Assembly: GCA_000729835.1 (NCBI GenBank)
Contig: JFHB01000158.1
Span: 1 to 64,000, forward strand
From: Atkinsonella hypoxylon
Lineage: Eukaryota > Ascomycota > Sordariomycetes > Hypocreales > Clavicipitaceae
DNA length: 64,000 nt
Direction: 5' to 3'
The position numbers and the translations under genes are program-made. This document shows, one piece after another, positions 32,829 to 44,900 of this stretch; positions within the stretch are counted from its first letter, which is position 1, and every line of letters begins with the position of its first letter. Under the pieces are notes generated by a model. That model had not been told where the DNA came from, ran no database searches, and worked only from the letters and a program-made list of their open reading frames with translations.

Positions 32829-33415
32829 ATGCCTCGCGAGGTCGCTGATATCAAGAAGGTAAATTGATCATGCATAGTCCCACATGAAATCATTCCCGCA
32901 AAATGCTGACTTTTTTTTTTTTCCCTTCTTTTCAGTTCATCGAGATCTGCCGTCGCAAGGACGCTTCGTGTATGTTTTCCCCTCGAGCATAAACAGGCTT
33001 CCCACAGCCTTAATTAGACTTGCGCAAATTTGCCATCGAAAACCGCTTCCAAACAGAGGAACGGAAATTCGAATTTTCAACGTGTCCAAAAAAAAAATTA
33101 AAATAAACTTGGGTCAGGAACATTGGTCTAACGAGTTGATTAGCCGCGCGGATCAAGAAGAACAAGCAGGCCAACAACGTCAAGTTCAAGGTCCGCTGCC
33201 AGAAGCACCTGTACACCCTGGTGCTCAAGGACACCGACAAGGCCGAGAAGTTGAAGCAGAGCTTGCCACCCAGTATGTGCTTTCCCATGCAATTTGCCGA
33301 CCAAGTCTCTTCCTAGCCATCGACTGCGGGAGCTTTAAGAAACGACTAGATGCGAAACATACATACTAATTCTTTCGCAGCCCTGAACATCTCCGTCGTC
33401 GGCAAGAAGAACTGA
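32829..33415 (+). CDS. RPL38: 60S ribosomal protein eL38
   Basis: Four exons (32829-32858, 32936-32969, 33144-33272, 33381-33415) encode 75 residues in frame. The protein starts MPREVADIKKFIEICRRKDA and contains ARIKKNKQANNVKFKVRC and YTLVLKDTDKAEKLKQSLPP, which match eL38 along nearly its whole length. It is a small 60S component near the polypeptide-exit side. The introns are 77, 174 and 108 nt, longer than most others here, as often seen in fungal ribosomal-protein genes. Because the exons are tiny, no continuous open frame reveals this gene. Confidence 0.97.
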
Positions 33416-34570
33416 GCACTGTTCTACTCCACATATAAAAAAAATAAAAAAACAAAGAAAATGAATTGAGATACGCAAGCGGCCAGGGGGTTTGGTGGTG
33501 GAGGGCATGAGGAATCTACATGCACGAAACGGGCGTCCGGGATACCTTGCATTTCAACTGCGTGCCGTCGCAATCACACATTGCGCTCCAAATAGGGTTG
33601 GAAATCAAGTCCATGTAAAGCCACATGTACGCTGTCGATAAATGCCTATTCTGGTCACATGGCGTCGTAATTGCTATTGATATTTGTACACGTTTTCTCA
33701 CCCCAGCATGGGACCAGCGACGAAAGTTCAAACAAGACTACAATGTGCTTGAATCTCCGCTCATTGGCAGTCTTGTCAACCTCGTAACTTGGCCCTTTCA
33801 CTTGATCTACGCCGTGCAGAGCAGCCCTTTGCCATATGAATCGTAATCTTGACCATGTTAAGGCCATCATTTGCCAGGACCGCTCTTCATAGCTGCTTCC
33901 AAATGTGGGAGTGAACGGTATCACCCAGACTTTCATGTAACTTGCCGTCGGCCCATTGCGTCCGCTGAGTCCAGGGTCTGGACATGAGCACGGCTCGGCG
34001 CTGTGGTCAGTGTTCATTTCAATGCTGTCGCTGCATTTATGGCAAATCCGAACGAGGCCAGATTCACGGTCGCATGCAATTGAGCAAACACACATGCGCA
34101 CTAGCTCACGGGATTGGATGCACCACGGGTATCTCGCTTGTTGAGACTTAACAGTGGCATTAATAAAAGGATATAAGTAGAGGCATTACGCCTGCGACCG
34201 TTAGATAGTGATGGTCCTCAGCTTTCTTGTCCTTTAGTAAATACACACCACACCATAGCTAGAGTCTCGACCTACGCGTACTGGAATTGTGCACTGGTAC
34301 ATGGGATCAGCACGGACAAAACTAACCCACGTGCCATTCCTTGATCAGTTGGAACGCAACTGTAATAAATCATGAAATAAGTGCTTCGAATAAGTACTTT
34401 TTACCAAAACTTCGACCAAGACTGCGACTCACTCCTCCACCAGGATTGGTCATCCAACGTCACTACTTTCCCCATTGGCCTCCCAACTCGAGCAACGTCG
34501 TTATTCAAAGACCATCTACTAGACACAACCTTGGAAAATAAGAAAACTTCTTAAAGTCGACACAGCCCAG
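33416..34570. other. Intergenic region, about 1.15 kb, no supported gene
   Basis: A minus-strand frame at 33655-34101 (148 codons) starts with a Cys-rich stretch (MRMCVCSIACDRES) but has no recognised domain, signal peptide or splice context. It may be chance. The region separates RPL38 from the ACR3 pseudogene. Confidence 0.45.
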
Positions 34571-35857
34571 CCAAACATACCCGCCGACGTCGAAGCCGGC
34601 ACCGAACCCAAAGGCCTCCAAGGCCTCCAAGGCCTCCGTCTTCAAGTCCCTAGGATGGCTGGATAGATACCTCGTGCTGTGTGGTTCTTCCTCGGCATGC
34701 TGATAGGCGCTATCCTGGGCAACCTTGCTCCGAGGACAGACGAGAGGACAGACGAGATTCTTGACAAGGGGCGATGGGTGGGCGTGTCGAAACCAATTGG
34801 TTAGTAAAGGAAGTAGACTACTTTGCTACGTCGCACATTGCGGATTGCCACAATGGAAATGAGATAAAGGGTTGATAGAGAAGAAAACCTGCTGCTGACA
34901 ATTTTCTTGGCAAATTTAGCAATTGGCCTTGTGGCCATGATGTGTCCTATCCTCTGCAATGTTCGCTATGAGACTCTGCACACTCTGCTCAGGCAGGCTG
35001 CGTTGTGGAAACGAGTTATCTTCAGCTGGCTCATTGCTCCTCTTTTCATGGTACGCTCTCTATCTAGAAGAGTGCCAAAACTGTAAACGATAGCAGAAAA
35101 CTGAACCAAGATGCAAGCTCGCACTTGCCTGGGCATTCCTCCCCGATGAGCCCCATCTCCGCAGCGGCCTCATTCTCGTCGGCCTAGGTCGCTGCATTGC
35201 CATGGTCCTTATCTGGACCAACTTGGCTGGTGGAGACTATAAGTATTATGCCATTCTTGTGGCCATCGACGTGATGCTCCAAATGGTGCATTTCGCCCCA
35301 CTGGCACTCCAGTTTATCGAGATCATCATTGACTTCGACGATAGGATTCGCAACCGATCTTACTCACTGGTGGCAAACTTCCTCGGCATGCCCCTCGGCG
35401 CTGCCATTCTCACCCCCCTGGTTCTGAGAAAGGTCGCAGGCGACATGTGGTTCAATGGTGTCTTCATGAAGTCTTCATGAAGTTTCTCTCACCACTATCG
35501 CTCATCGGTCTCTTGTACACCATCATCGTGCTCTTTGCAGCGCAGGGTAAACATGTGGCCAGACAACTTGTCTCGGTTGTGCTTGTTGCCGCCCCGCTGA
35601 TAGTGTACTTCCTTGTCATCTTCGTAATGCTGTGGGTGACAAGACGGTTAGAGCATGGACACCGTCTGAGTTGCACGCAGAGCCTCACGGCGGCAAGTAA
35701 CAATTTCGAACTGGCAATCGCTGTGGCTGTCGCGATTTTTGGTGCGGATAGCGAACAGGCATTGGCAGCGACCGTGGGACCACTTATAGAAGTCCCTGTT
35801 TTGATAGCCTTGGTGTATGTGGTGAAGCGGATTGGCTCGAGTCGGAATTGGCGCTAG
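34571..35857 (+). pseudogene. ACR3: ACR3-family arsenite efflux transporter, disrupted
   Basis: Pieces in three frames line up with ACR3: FKSLGWLDRYL; WFFLGMLIGAILGNLAP; KPIAIGLVAMMCPILCNVRYETLH; LALAWAFLPDEPHLRSGLI; VGLGRCIAMVLIWTNLAGGDY; and after a break FLSPLSLIGLLYTIIVLF and TAASNNFELAIAVAVAIFG, ending at 35857. The two introns (34800-34919, 35051-35117) still have proper borders. Lesions: no ATG in frame at the 5' end; a shift within three 9-bp units at 34612-34638; a shift near 34680; and an 11-bp tandem duplication (35461-35471, 35472-35482) that shifts frame and brings a stop at 35478-35480. Removing one unit would restore reading across that site. An intact copy would be a plasma-membrane arsenite exporter. 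Confidence 0.88.
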
Positions 35858-36097
35858 CGATTGAGGACGTGACCCCGTTGGCACAAATCCAGAGACTTCT
35901 TCATTCATGATAATATCGGACAAACCACTGCCTGGCTCCTTCACGGCTCTCCTAGTCATTGTCCCGAGATCACTTTCCCATTCAAAGCAGCACCACACCC
36001 TGTCATGCCAGGTAAGCGACGTGTCGTCATGTATAGATTTTGCGCAAGCAGTGCGTTCCAAATCGTCCCTAGGTCGTATTGGTCGCAGAGGCACAGC

Positions 36098-37523
36098 TCA
36101 TGAACACTCTGCACCACTACTCTCGCCCTCCAGGATTTGGAAGAGCATAGTGTTTCTGACAAAGCACTCATTGCGATCACGGCACCCTAGTCGGGCCTTG
36201 GTGACCCCACGATCGCCGTGGCCTTGCATCTCTGCAATAATTGCGGCAGCAGCACTGCATGACATCTCCATAGGCGACGAAAAGTCCTGGACGACTGTCG
36301 AAGCACCAGGAGATAGCTCAGGGGCGTATGAAGACGTGGGTGTGACGGCGCCGGTGCTGGGCTCGACTGTTGACGGACTCGGTGCCTCAGATGCTGGCGT
36401 AGGAAGCGCTGTGGTGCAACGCGTTTTGCCCTCGCAGCAGCTGCCCTGTTGCAGAGTGGCAAATGCGAGAACGTCCAGCTTATCAAAGGAGCTGCTGGCT
36501 TGGGATTGCGTCGTAGAGGAAAAGCTAGAATACAGCTCATACCCTTGATTGCTGTCATTACCAGCAAAACCCTGCTGGTGATGAGGTAGAAGAGGGGAGA
36601 AAGTATAATGCTTTTGCCCAGATCTTGGTTCAGAATACGTCGACTCTGCAGTTACATTCATGCCAGACATAGGCAATATAACCGACGTCACGGCAGCGGC
36701 AATTCTGTCCAGACCAGACTGGGGTCGAGAGCCCTCAAAATCCTCCCCATCAAAAGAATCGCCGTCCTGCGTTAGAGGCACACTCTCCCTCTTGGCAATG
36801 GTGCCACCCTTTGTGCTTGATTTTTGTTCGGATCGACCCAGCTGTCCATGATGCAACGGCCGCAAGCTCACGCTAGAGAGCGCTTCTGCAGCCTCACGAT
36901 CCTGGCATGACTGCAGAAAGGCCTCAATATCGGCCTCGGTGGCACCTGTACGCGCCAACATCATCCTAAGCCTCAAGTTCTCGAGGGCCACTGTCCGCGC
37001 AGCTTGCTGCATCTCGAGCGTAGCGCCAACGCCCTGCTTCTCGTATTCCTGGACCTTGCGCTCCAAGTTTTCCACATATTCCTTCCGTCTGGCGCGGGAC
37101 CGTCGTTGATTGTCGCGGATGCGAATGGCGGCAGCGCTCTGCGAGTGTTCCGTCGAGTTCTGCTGGACCAATTTCGTGGTGGTGTTAGTCAAGATCAGTC
37201 TACAACGACGCAAAAGGACAGAACCCGGGATATGAAGAGCAGCGAATGATAATGCCAACAGATGAAGTAGTATGCGATGAACCAATTGAGAGAATGTAAC
37301 TGCCTTGCAGTGTAGCTTGGTTCTCAGAGCATGCATGACAATTCATTCTCTTTCGGCCTGGTCGACTCAAGTCACCAGTGACAACCTCGCCCAAACAGAA
37401 CCAATGGCACACAAGACGCGCGATATCCATGGACTAACTGACGGCGCATAGGGCAAAGGGGAGAAAAAAAAGTATAGCATGCTGTTTATCGGATAGGATG
37501 CATCTCACCTTTGCTCCTGCCAT
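36098..37523 (-). CDS. bZIP transcription factor
   Basis: Two exons are proposed: 37523-37509 (MAGAK) and 37159-36098, separated by a 349-nt intron with a GTGAGA donor, TTGACTAAC branch site and CAG acceptor; the total is 358 residues. The basic region RIRDNQRRSRARRKEYVENLERKVQEYE begins about residue 15, with a heptad-spaced helix after it. A later segment (ATLQQGSCCEGKTRCTTALPTP) has a short Cys-rich motif seen in related fungal bZIP proteins. The middle is Ser/Thr/Pro-rich. The target genes are unknown. It ends 240 bp from the convergent ACR3 pseudogene. Yeast arsenic genes are controlled by a neighbouring bZIP (Yap8/Arr1), but this protein shows no specific similarity that I can confirm. 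Confidence 0.85.
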
Positions 37524-38173
37524 TGTGGCACGGTGTGAATGATGGGACAATATCGTTTGGCTGTCACACTCTAGTAGCGGATCAATTGACGTTGACTAGC
37601 GGGAGTTGAATTTTAACCGAAGCATAAGCTCAGAAAAAAAAAAAAAATTAGTTAGGCTGGTCGAGAGGAAAAAAAAAAAAATCCAGACTTGCAGTTGCGG
37701 GGTGGGGGTGCAGGGTCCATAAACTCTGGCGCTGCAACGCTGGCAACAACGCGTGGGTGTCGTGCTTTTGACGGGACGTGGACGTGGACGAGACGAGGAC
37801 AATCATGACACCCAGCTGCGTCGTGGTCCAGATTCCATGGCTTTGTTGCTAGATGCCATTGTGTTTCATTTTAACTGACCAGATCTTATGTTCTTTTATC
37901 AGTCCGTACAATGAATGACTGGAAAGATACCGCTGTTGTCAGGCAGAATGACGTGGGATTCTTGGTCATGAGCGGCTAGTGCGTCAACCTCTCCTTTTTT
38001 TCTATTTTATTTGGTGTGTGCTAGTCCGCCTTTACGACGACTAGCTAGGTACGGGTATCAATTGAGAAAAATAATAAATCAGTCGCTTCGGACTCAAACC
38101 TTGGGGGCTTGATGCAATGCAATTCGTGACACCGCCATGCTCTTCCACTGGCTGGCATGCCTTCAGGACGCCA
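37524..38173. other. Intergenic region, 650 bp, with A tracts
   Basis: Upstream of the bZIP gene and downstream of TAF11 (both minus strand). Two A tracts of about 13 bases (near 37635 and 37670). No gene recognised. Confidence 0.5.
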
Positions 38174-39210
38174 TCACTTAAAGAGTCGCCGTCTCGTTCG
38201 AGTCGAGAATCTCTCCACGCCACTCCCTTGCTGTGCATGCCACAACTGTTGCACGCCTACTCCACGGCTCTCTCCACAAAGCTTGTACCGTCGCCATGCT
38301 TCCCGAAGATGGTCAGGTCGCAGGGGACCACGCTTCATCTCTGGTTCCTGGTCTTCCTCATCATTGACCGCGCCGTTGACCGAAGGAGGAGGCGTAGGAA
38401 AATCTGTCTGTTTTTCACCCGCTGAGATCCATTCACCTTGGACGTTTCGCGCAGCTTCAATGATTTCTCCAGCAAATAGCTTGGCCACAGCCTTGACGGC
38501 AGTGCTGACCATTTGCGGTACGGACTGAGATACTGTTGCGTTTACCACCTTTTGTAGCACATTGTCAGAGAAATAAAGAAAGATGTAGAGTCGTCATGTA
38601 GCGATCAACTTACCCTTTTGACAACAGCATCTGACAACTTGGCTGCTCGCCATAGTTCGTATCGATTATACTGCTCACTATCGAAGGCCTCCACCAACAT
38701 GGCCCTCAACCTGATCTCCTCCTGTTTCTGCTCTTGGGTACGAGCACCTGCATCCTCCAGGGCCATTTCCCCATTTTCATCATCATCGTCGTCGTCGTCG
38801 GCTTCCTTGTCTCCTCCCTGGCCACTAACACTGGTTGGAGCCTTCCCCCCGACTAAGCTCGGTGTTCGTTCCGCAAAGTCGTCACCTTTGGAGTTTTTGG
38901 ATTTGCGACCTCTCTTCTTCTTGGGTGCTCCGCTGGTCGTGGCACTGACAGCACTACCACTCACGATAGAGGTTGCGTCGATGGAGGGAGAACGAGGGTA
39001 CGGTGATCTGCTGTCTTCTGGTGGGAACGATGTTTGTCGCAGAGGATGAGCCGGCATGGATGATTGCGATAGAATGGAGGCTTTTCGGCGCTTGATTGGC
39101 GGGGCGTTGACGTCGAGTGTTGAAGATCGCCTCTTGTTCGGCAGTTGTGCTGGTGACGGATTAGGAGGCGACATGGCCAAAGGCGAGCTAGCATACGGCG
39201 GCGATGCCAT
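38174..39210 (-). CDS. TAF11: TFIID subunit TAF11
   Basis: Exons 39210-38614 and 38548-38174 join as VVKR|VVNATVSQS and encode 323 residues. The N-terminal about 150 residues are Ser/Pro-rich and basic with a nuclear-localisation-like KKKRGRKSK and an acidic DDDDDDDENGE run. The TAFII28 histone-fold follows: MLVEAFDSEQYNRYELWRAAKL, then QSVPQMVSTAVKAVAKLFAGEIIEAARNVQ, and the C-terminal PLRPDHLREAWRRYK. TAF11 pairs with TAF13 in TFIID and contacts TBP. The linker between the histone-fold and the C-terminal helix carries a Pro-rich insert (PTPPPSVNG). It is divergent from GTP cyclohydrolase I. Confidence 0.93.
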
Positions 39211-40197
39211 GGTGATGCGATAAACTTTTGTACGCTGATGCAAAGAGAGGAGATTAAAGACTGCACAGCATCGGCAGATGAAAAGAGATAAGATTCTTTG
39301 TATGTAGCGAGGAAGACTGCGCTTTGATGAAGCAAAAATGAGGTGAGCTAGATGCCGGCATCGCTTACGACTACCGACGCGTTCACCTCAACTGGCGGCC
39401 GAAGTTGCCCGGTCACATGACCGGAGAGGAACCATGCGGCAAGGTGTGACAGCTTGCCGTCGTGTCTCCGTTGGTAGCGGGTGTCCAGCAGCTGAGCAGC
39501 ACACGCCTGACGTCAAAACTCCGAAAGCCGACGTCTGGCAAGCCCCCTTGCTCCTTCCCTCCCATCGCTAACTAACCAGACCCCGTGCCACCAGGTCAAC
39601 GACCTATTGATTTTTTTTTTTTTTTTTTCCTTTGTTGTTTCTTTTCTCTCGAAGTCAACTACCCGAAGCATTCCGCAATTCGGTACCTAAGTTCACGATC
39701 TGGAGCTTTGACTGTGCCTAGTCAGCCAGCCAATGCGTCCAATTGTTCCATTCCGTAAGAATAGAAACAGGCTTCGGCCCAGACAGAAAGTGTGCCAGAT
39801 GCATCTTTGAGATAACTTGCCACCACTTGCCTCTCCTCCAAACCTCATGATGTATATACATGATTCTCTATGAGACACTCGCCAACCTGTCTCGCCAAAT
39901 TGGACACTCGAACTAGTCGTTTGAAAGAGGAGATTTTCACCACCCCCGCTTGGGACCATTAATCCCAGACCAGCCTCTAGTTCCTTGTTCCGCCCTGCTG
40001 GTTCGTAGTCCCCGCCGACGTCGCTTTCAGAAATCTGCTGATCCCATCTTTTGCCTCGTTAAGCCGCAATCCGCCATCACCTCTCTCAACCTGCTTATCT
40101 CTCTTCCACCTTTCCATTCAACTCTCGCTGTGCATAAAAGAAAATACTTTCTCCGCTATTGATGTACAGAGTCTCTTTGTAGATCCATCTATCTGCA
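39211..40197. promoter_or_regulatory. Divergent promoter region TAF11/FOL2, 987 bp
   Basis: Between two divergent start codons. It includes an 18-base T tract (39611-39628). The minus-strand frames here are short. The CT-rich sequence 40080-40130 just before FOL2 is promoter-like. Confidence 0.5.
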
Positions 40198-41268
40198 ATG
40201 GCACATTTTGCAGAGTCGGATTCCGCTGCCATGAACAAGCGGACTCAAGATACTGCAAGTGTTTCTGACTCATCCACAAGTAACGAGTCTAAGCGCAAGC
40301 GCAAGCGCAGAAACAAGAATAATGGATGCCATATTGGGAGCGATCCTCAATCGGCTGCGACCAATGGTCGCCGCTCGGGCGCTCCCTACAGGAGACGCCA
40401 TAGCCTCAGCAAAGCAGCTCGCGATCCTCGAGATGAACCGCCGACCAAGAAGGTAGCAACCGCTGCGGGAAGCCAAGAGCTAGTACGGTCACCGAGTCCT
40501 GTTATTGATTTCGAGGGTCTGAGCAGACCGAGTATGTACACAGCCAAGACATGTGGCCTTGATGTAAGTTTTACTAATCATCTGCAGGTCGTGGAACTCG
40601 AGAACGACAGGAAGAGACTGAGGAACAAGCCTTGAAGCGGATGGAAAAGATGCGCGGCGCCGTACGGACAATATTGGAATGCGTCGGCGAGGACCCTGAC
40701 CGAGAAGGGCTTCTTGACACTCCGTCACGATACGCAAAGGCCCTCATGTTCCTCACCAGCGGGTATCAGGTTGACGTCAAGGAGACCATCAACAACGCTC
40801 TCTTCAATGAATCCCATAACGAGTTGATCATCGTGAAGAACATTGAGATCCACTCCCTTTGTGAGCATCATTTGGTTCCCTTTATTGGCAAGGTCAGCAA
40901 CTTCTAAACGAAATATCAAGTTCAACCATTCGGCCATATTCTAACATTCTCCTCAGATGCACATCGGATACATCCCCCGAAATACCGTAATCGGTCTGTC
41001 CAAGCTCCCCCGAATCGCCGAGATGTACGCCCGCCGTCTTCAAATCCAGGAGCGTCTGACCAAGGAAGTCGCCAACGCCATCATGGAGATCCTCAAGCCC
41101 CGCGGCGTGGCCGTCGTCATGGAATCCAGCCATTTGTGCATGGTCATGCGCGGTGTTGAGCAGACCGCCACCTCAACCATAACCAGCTGCATGCTCGGCT
41201 GCTTCGAGAAGTCCAGCAAAACGCGCGCAGAATTCCTAAGCCTAGTCGGGCTTAATCGAGCTTCATGA
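40198..41268 (+). CDS. FOL2: GTP cyclohydrolase I
   Basis: Exons 40198-40531, 40588-40892 and 40957-41268 encode 316 residues. The first exon is a basic, low-complexity N-terminal extension (ESKRKRKRRNKNN). The catalytic domain starts with ALKRMEKMRGAVRTILECVGEDPDREGLLDTPSRYAKA. CEHHLVPF provides zinc-binding Cys and His residues. GLSKLPRIAEMYARRLQIQERL and ESSHLCMVMRGVEQTAT complete the active-site signature. The enzyme converts GTP to 7,8-dihydroneopterin triphosphate, the first step of folate and pterin synthesis, as a homodecamer. GKMHIGYIP at the last junction replaces the usual GKVHIGYIP. Confidence 0.95.
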
Positions 41269-41912
41269 GCTACTTCACGTCATGTTACTCTTTACACTTG
41301 CTCCTTGCTTGTAGAAAATTAACTTCATACTTCCATCGGCGTTAGGACTTTGTTTTCAAACCATTAGCGAGCGTCGGGATGGGCATGCTTTCAACAGTTG
41401 CCGGTCAGGTCAGAAAAGTTAGGTTGGTTGTCTTGATTTACCATCGATTTGTATACCGTAAGGGGGTATCATCGGTTCCTGGCATAGAAATCTCTGGGCT
41501 CAACGCCCTGGAAAGTTGGAAATCCGCAGCAGACTCGCAAAGATCTATATCTCAAGATAAAAATACTCCAGTTCGCAGCTGTTTCGAGATAGCGAATTTT
41601 AAATATACTGATGCGTCTATCAAGCACCTTGCTTGTGAAGAAAAACTCCCTATTCTCCGTATATTCTCTGAGTCCATGTTTCCCAAGTGGGAAACCATTT
41701 GCTTTCGCATAGTCCGTAACCCATCGTCGTACACCCATAGATCGGTACAAGTTTAACAAGAAAAAAGAGATATCCTTCAGCGAAAAAGAAGAGCACCAGA
41801 AACCCCTATTGCTAAAACCCGTAGTAAAAGAAGAGGTCAAAGAGATAGAAAGATGAACATATCAAGCTCTTAAAAAAACTCCACGTTCTCCAGATTCAGT
41901 CCAGTAATACTC
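41269..41912. other. Convergent intergenic region, 640 bp
   Basis: Between the 3' ends of FOL2 and KDM5. A 125-codon plus-strand frame (41379-41756) has no recognisable domain and lies where both 3' untranslated regions are expected. Confidence 0.5.
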
Positions 41913-44900
41913 CTACTCGCCGTCTATCATGGCATCCAGTCCGTTTCTCTCGCTTTCCAGTGACTCGGCGGTCACAGCTTCTGCCACATTGTCATCTTTC
42001 TTGTCCTCATCGTCATCTTCATTAGTCATTTCCTTGAACATTTGATCGACATTGCCGTCTTCCTGTTTAATTTGCGCGCCTCCATCGGTGGGCGAAACGG
42101 AACCTCGGACATCACTTAAAGAACTTCGTTTTGTCCGGGGACCCCATACATCTGGACCCCAGATCGATTCTGCTTGCTTACGGCCGACATCGGTACGTCC
42201 AAGGATTTCAAGAGCCTTACTCTTTCCAGCCTCAGTGTGTAAGTCGACACCGTCCTCCATACCCCGAAGCAGTCGGTCCTCAAGGGACAAGGATGAGTTG
42301 TTCACAAATACAGGTCCACCAGACTCAAGAAATAAAGGGTGTAGACCATTATCTGTGGTGGGGGGGTTTGTCTTGCTGTGATCACCATCTGAAGAGCCAA
42401 CACCGCTATCTCCATGTCCCCGAGGGGATACTGAATCCGCATTGCTGTCGGGACCTTGGCTATATATAGACAGACCGCCATATGAACCAACACCGTGAGG
42501 CGGCACCAATGACTTGCTTGAACTCTGTGCCGCCGCCGCCGCCGCCTCGGCGTTGGCGGCCTTACGACGAAGACTGTTGGCTTTGCCCTTTGCATGTTCT
42601 GGCAAATCATCAGGGTTGTCCACACCATATTCTGCCAACATTTTTTGCAATTTTGTTGGTCGCGGCTTTCGGGTGCTAAGTGATACTTCAAGGATGGGTG
42701 GGGGCACAGGAGCGACTGGACACCATTTATGCAGCTCTTGTCGGAAGAAGTTGGTTTCATATGACAAAAGGACCTCTGCACCCTCGAGTTTTCGGAGGTA
42801 GAAACGTTGCGTTTCGATTTCAGCCTCTGTTGACACAAGAGGATTGCAATATCTGGCAATACGTTCCCGGAAAGTTTGTGCATTGTCGATAATGTTATTT
42901 AAGACTTCTTCCTCTTCTGGCTGAAATGGCAAATGAGGAATCTCGTCTGTAAGCGCGATGAGGTCCTCAAGTTTCGGACGAGCAGCATCTCGAGGAATTC
43001 TTTCCCGGTAATCGCAGATAGGGCAAGTGTATTTGTCATCCTCTTTGACTTTGCCTCTAGCAATCTTTAAACACTTATAGTGATACCTATTAAAGACTAT
43101 CAACTCGATGTTCTATCCATGTCTTATAGGTAATATTAGTTCAAAGCATGCTTACCATTCATGACACAATTCGCATTCAATCATCATGCCAGCTTCTATT
43201 TTTCGACATATGCAAAAAACCTGCCTTGAGCGATCGCCCAAGCGAGCACCACCTTCCTCAGGTGTGACTTCGCGGGATACTGGTTCTGCTGGAAGACGAG
43301 GAGTATCATTTTCAACATCGAAGCAGTCCGCATTACGTTCCAAGACATATTCAAGATGACTCTTAAGTATATGCAATGGCGCGTTCGACTTTCCAAACAG
43401 CTTCTTCCCCTTTCGCATCCAATCCTCGTGCCGTTTGCGTTCGTTCTCCAAATCAAGAGTGCCATTGGGCTTGGAATTCAGTTCTTCCAAGTTTCGTATA
43501 ATGTCTATTACTTCGGAATATTTCGGGCGGTTTCTGATATCTGGATTTCGGCAGCGTTGTGTTATGTCCATAATTTGTCGGTGGGCTTCTCTCTGCTTGT
43601 GAAGGATGCGATCAACCTGAGCGAGGGTTTCCTGAGAGACAGGAAGAGCACTGGCTTGAACCTGATTGGAAAGTGCTTCGAGCTGAGGGAAATGAACGAT
43701 CTCGGCCTTAACGAGTTGCTGTGCCTTGACCTCCCAATTCTCACCTGCTTGGAGCTGATCACGATAGAATTTCAAGTGATCATTATATGATGGAATTTCC
43801 AGCCTTTGACCTTCTTCAATAATGTCCCGGACATCTTTCAAAGATAAAAAAAGTCCTCGGCTGGATCTGGCTTTTTGGTTCCATCGCATTTGCTCCAGCA
43901 CCCTTTGGAGCCGATCGATTTCGGGTATGTCTACATTGAAGCCTCTGCCCTCTTCCAGAAGCTCTTCGATAGTTTCCACAGGGGTGGTAGTTGTATTTTC
44001 AAGAGTGCGAGATGCATTCAGCTGAAACTCCTTGATGGCCGTTGCTCTTTCTTGAAGCTGAGAAATTTCGGGACAGTCAAATCCAATGTGTTCGGCGTCT
44101 CTGAGTAAGCGGTAGATATTGTTGACGTGGCGTGACTCGCGTTCCTTTTGATCTTGATAGGCGCTGCCGATGGACTTGCGCATACCACTTTGCCAAGCCT
44201 TCTCGTTTTTGCGTCGATTTTGGTGTTTCCGCACAATGTAGTTGGTCGCCTCCTCGACCCAGTCATTGCAACGTTCGACGAATTCTTTTAGAATAGGTAA
44301 GGACGGAAGATCGAAGGGCACGCGTTCACCCTCATGGAGAAGAGCTCGAAGAGATTTTAGTGATGGGGTCGTTTCTTCGTCAAGCATTTTAGCGTACTTT
44401 TCTTCCCATAATTCCGGCGTCCGCGCTTTCTCAAGCACCTTCTCATAAGTTGTGGCCATTGCCTGGTCTGTAACCCTATATATCAGGGTATGTCCGTCAC
44501 CAATGAATCGTTGTTCTTCCGTCTGGTCGCAGCAAGCATGATATCCAGCGTGGGCGATGCAGATTGTTTTGCCGGTGCGCTCACACTTGAATCTGGACAG
44601 AAATGCAAAGGCCTTGCAGTAAGCACAACACTGCTGATCCTCGTCAAGAATCTCGTCTTCTTCAGTTCTGAAAGTGAGCGTGCAGTTCTCGTCTCCGGAA
44701 CCCTCGACGAGGCATTTGTGAGGAGATGCCTCCTTGTGTCTGGCCACAAAATCAGCTCTCTGTTTTTGCTCGCGCTTTCGAATGCGATCTAATGCTGGTC
44801 CAAGCCATTTCGCTGTTTGTATGCTTATGCTCGTTGCCGCACCACCTTCAGCAGCCGTCCACAGAAGCTCATCGTGTGAGAAACACGGTTGCCTTCTGAA

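Noticed and set aside
33655..34101. 148-codon minus-strand frame with Cys at its start
   Set aside because: Could be chance; no signal peptide, domain or splice context. Mentioned only in the intergenic note.
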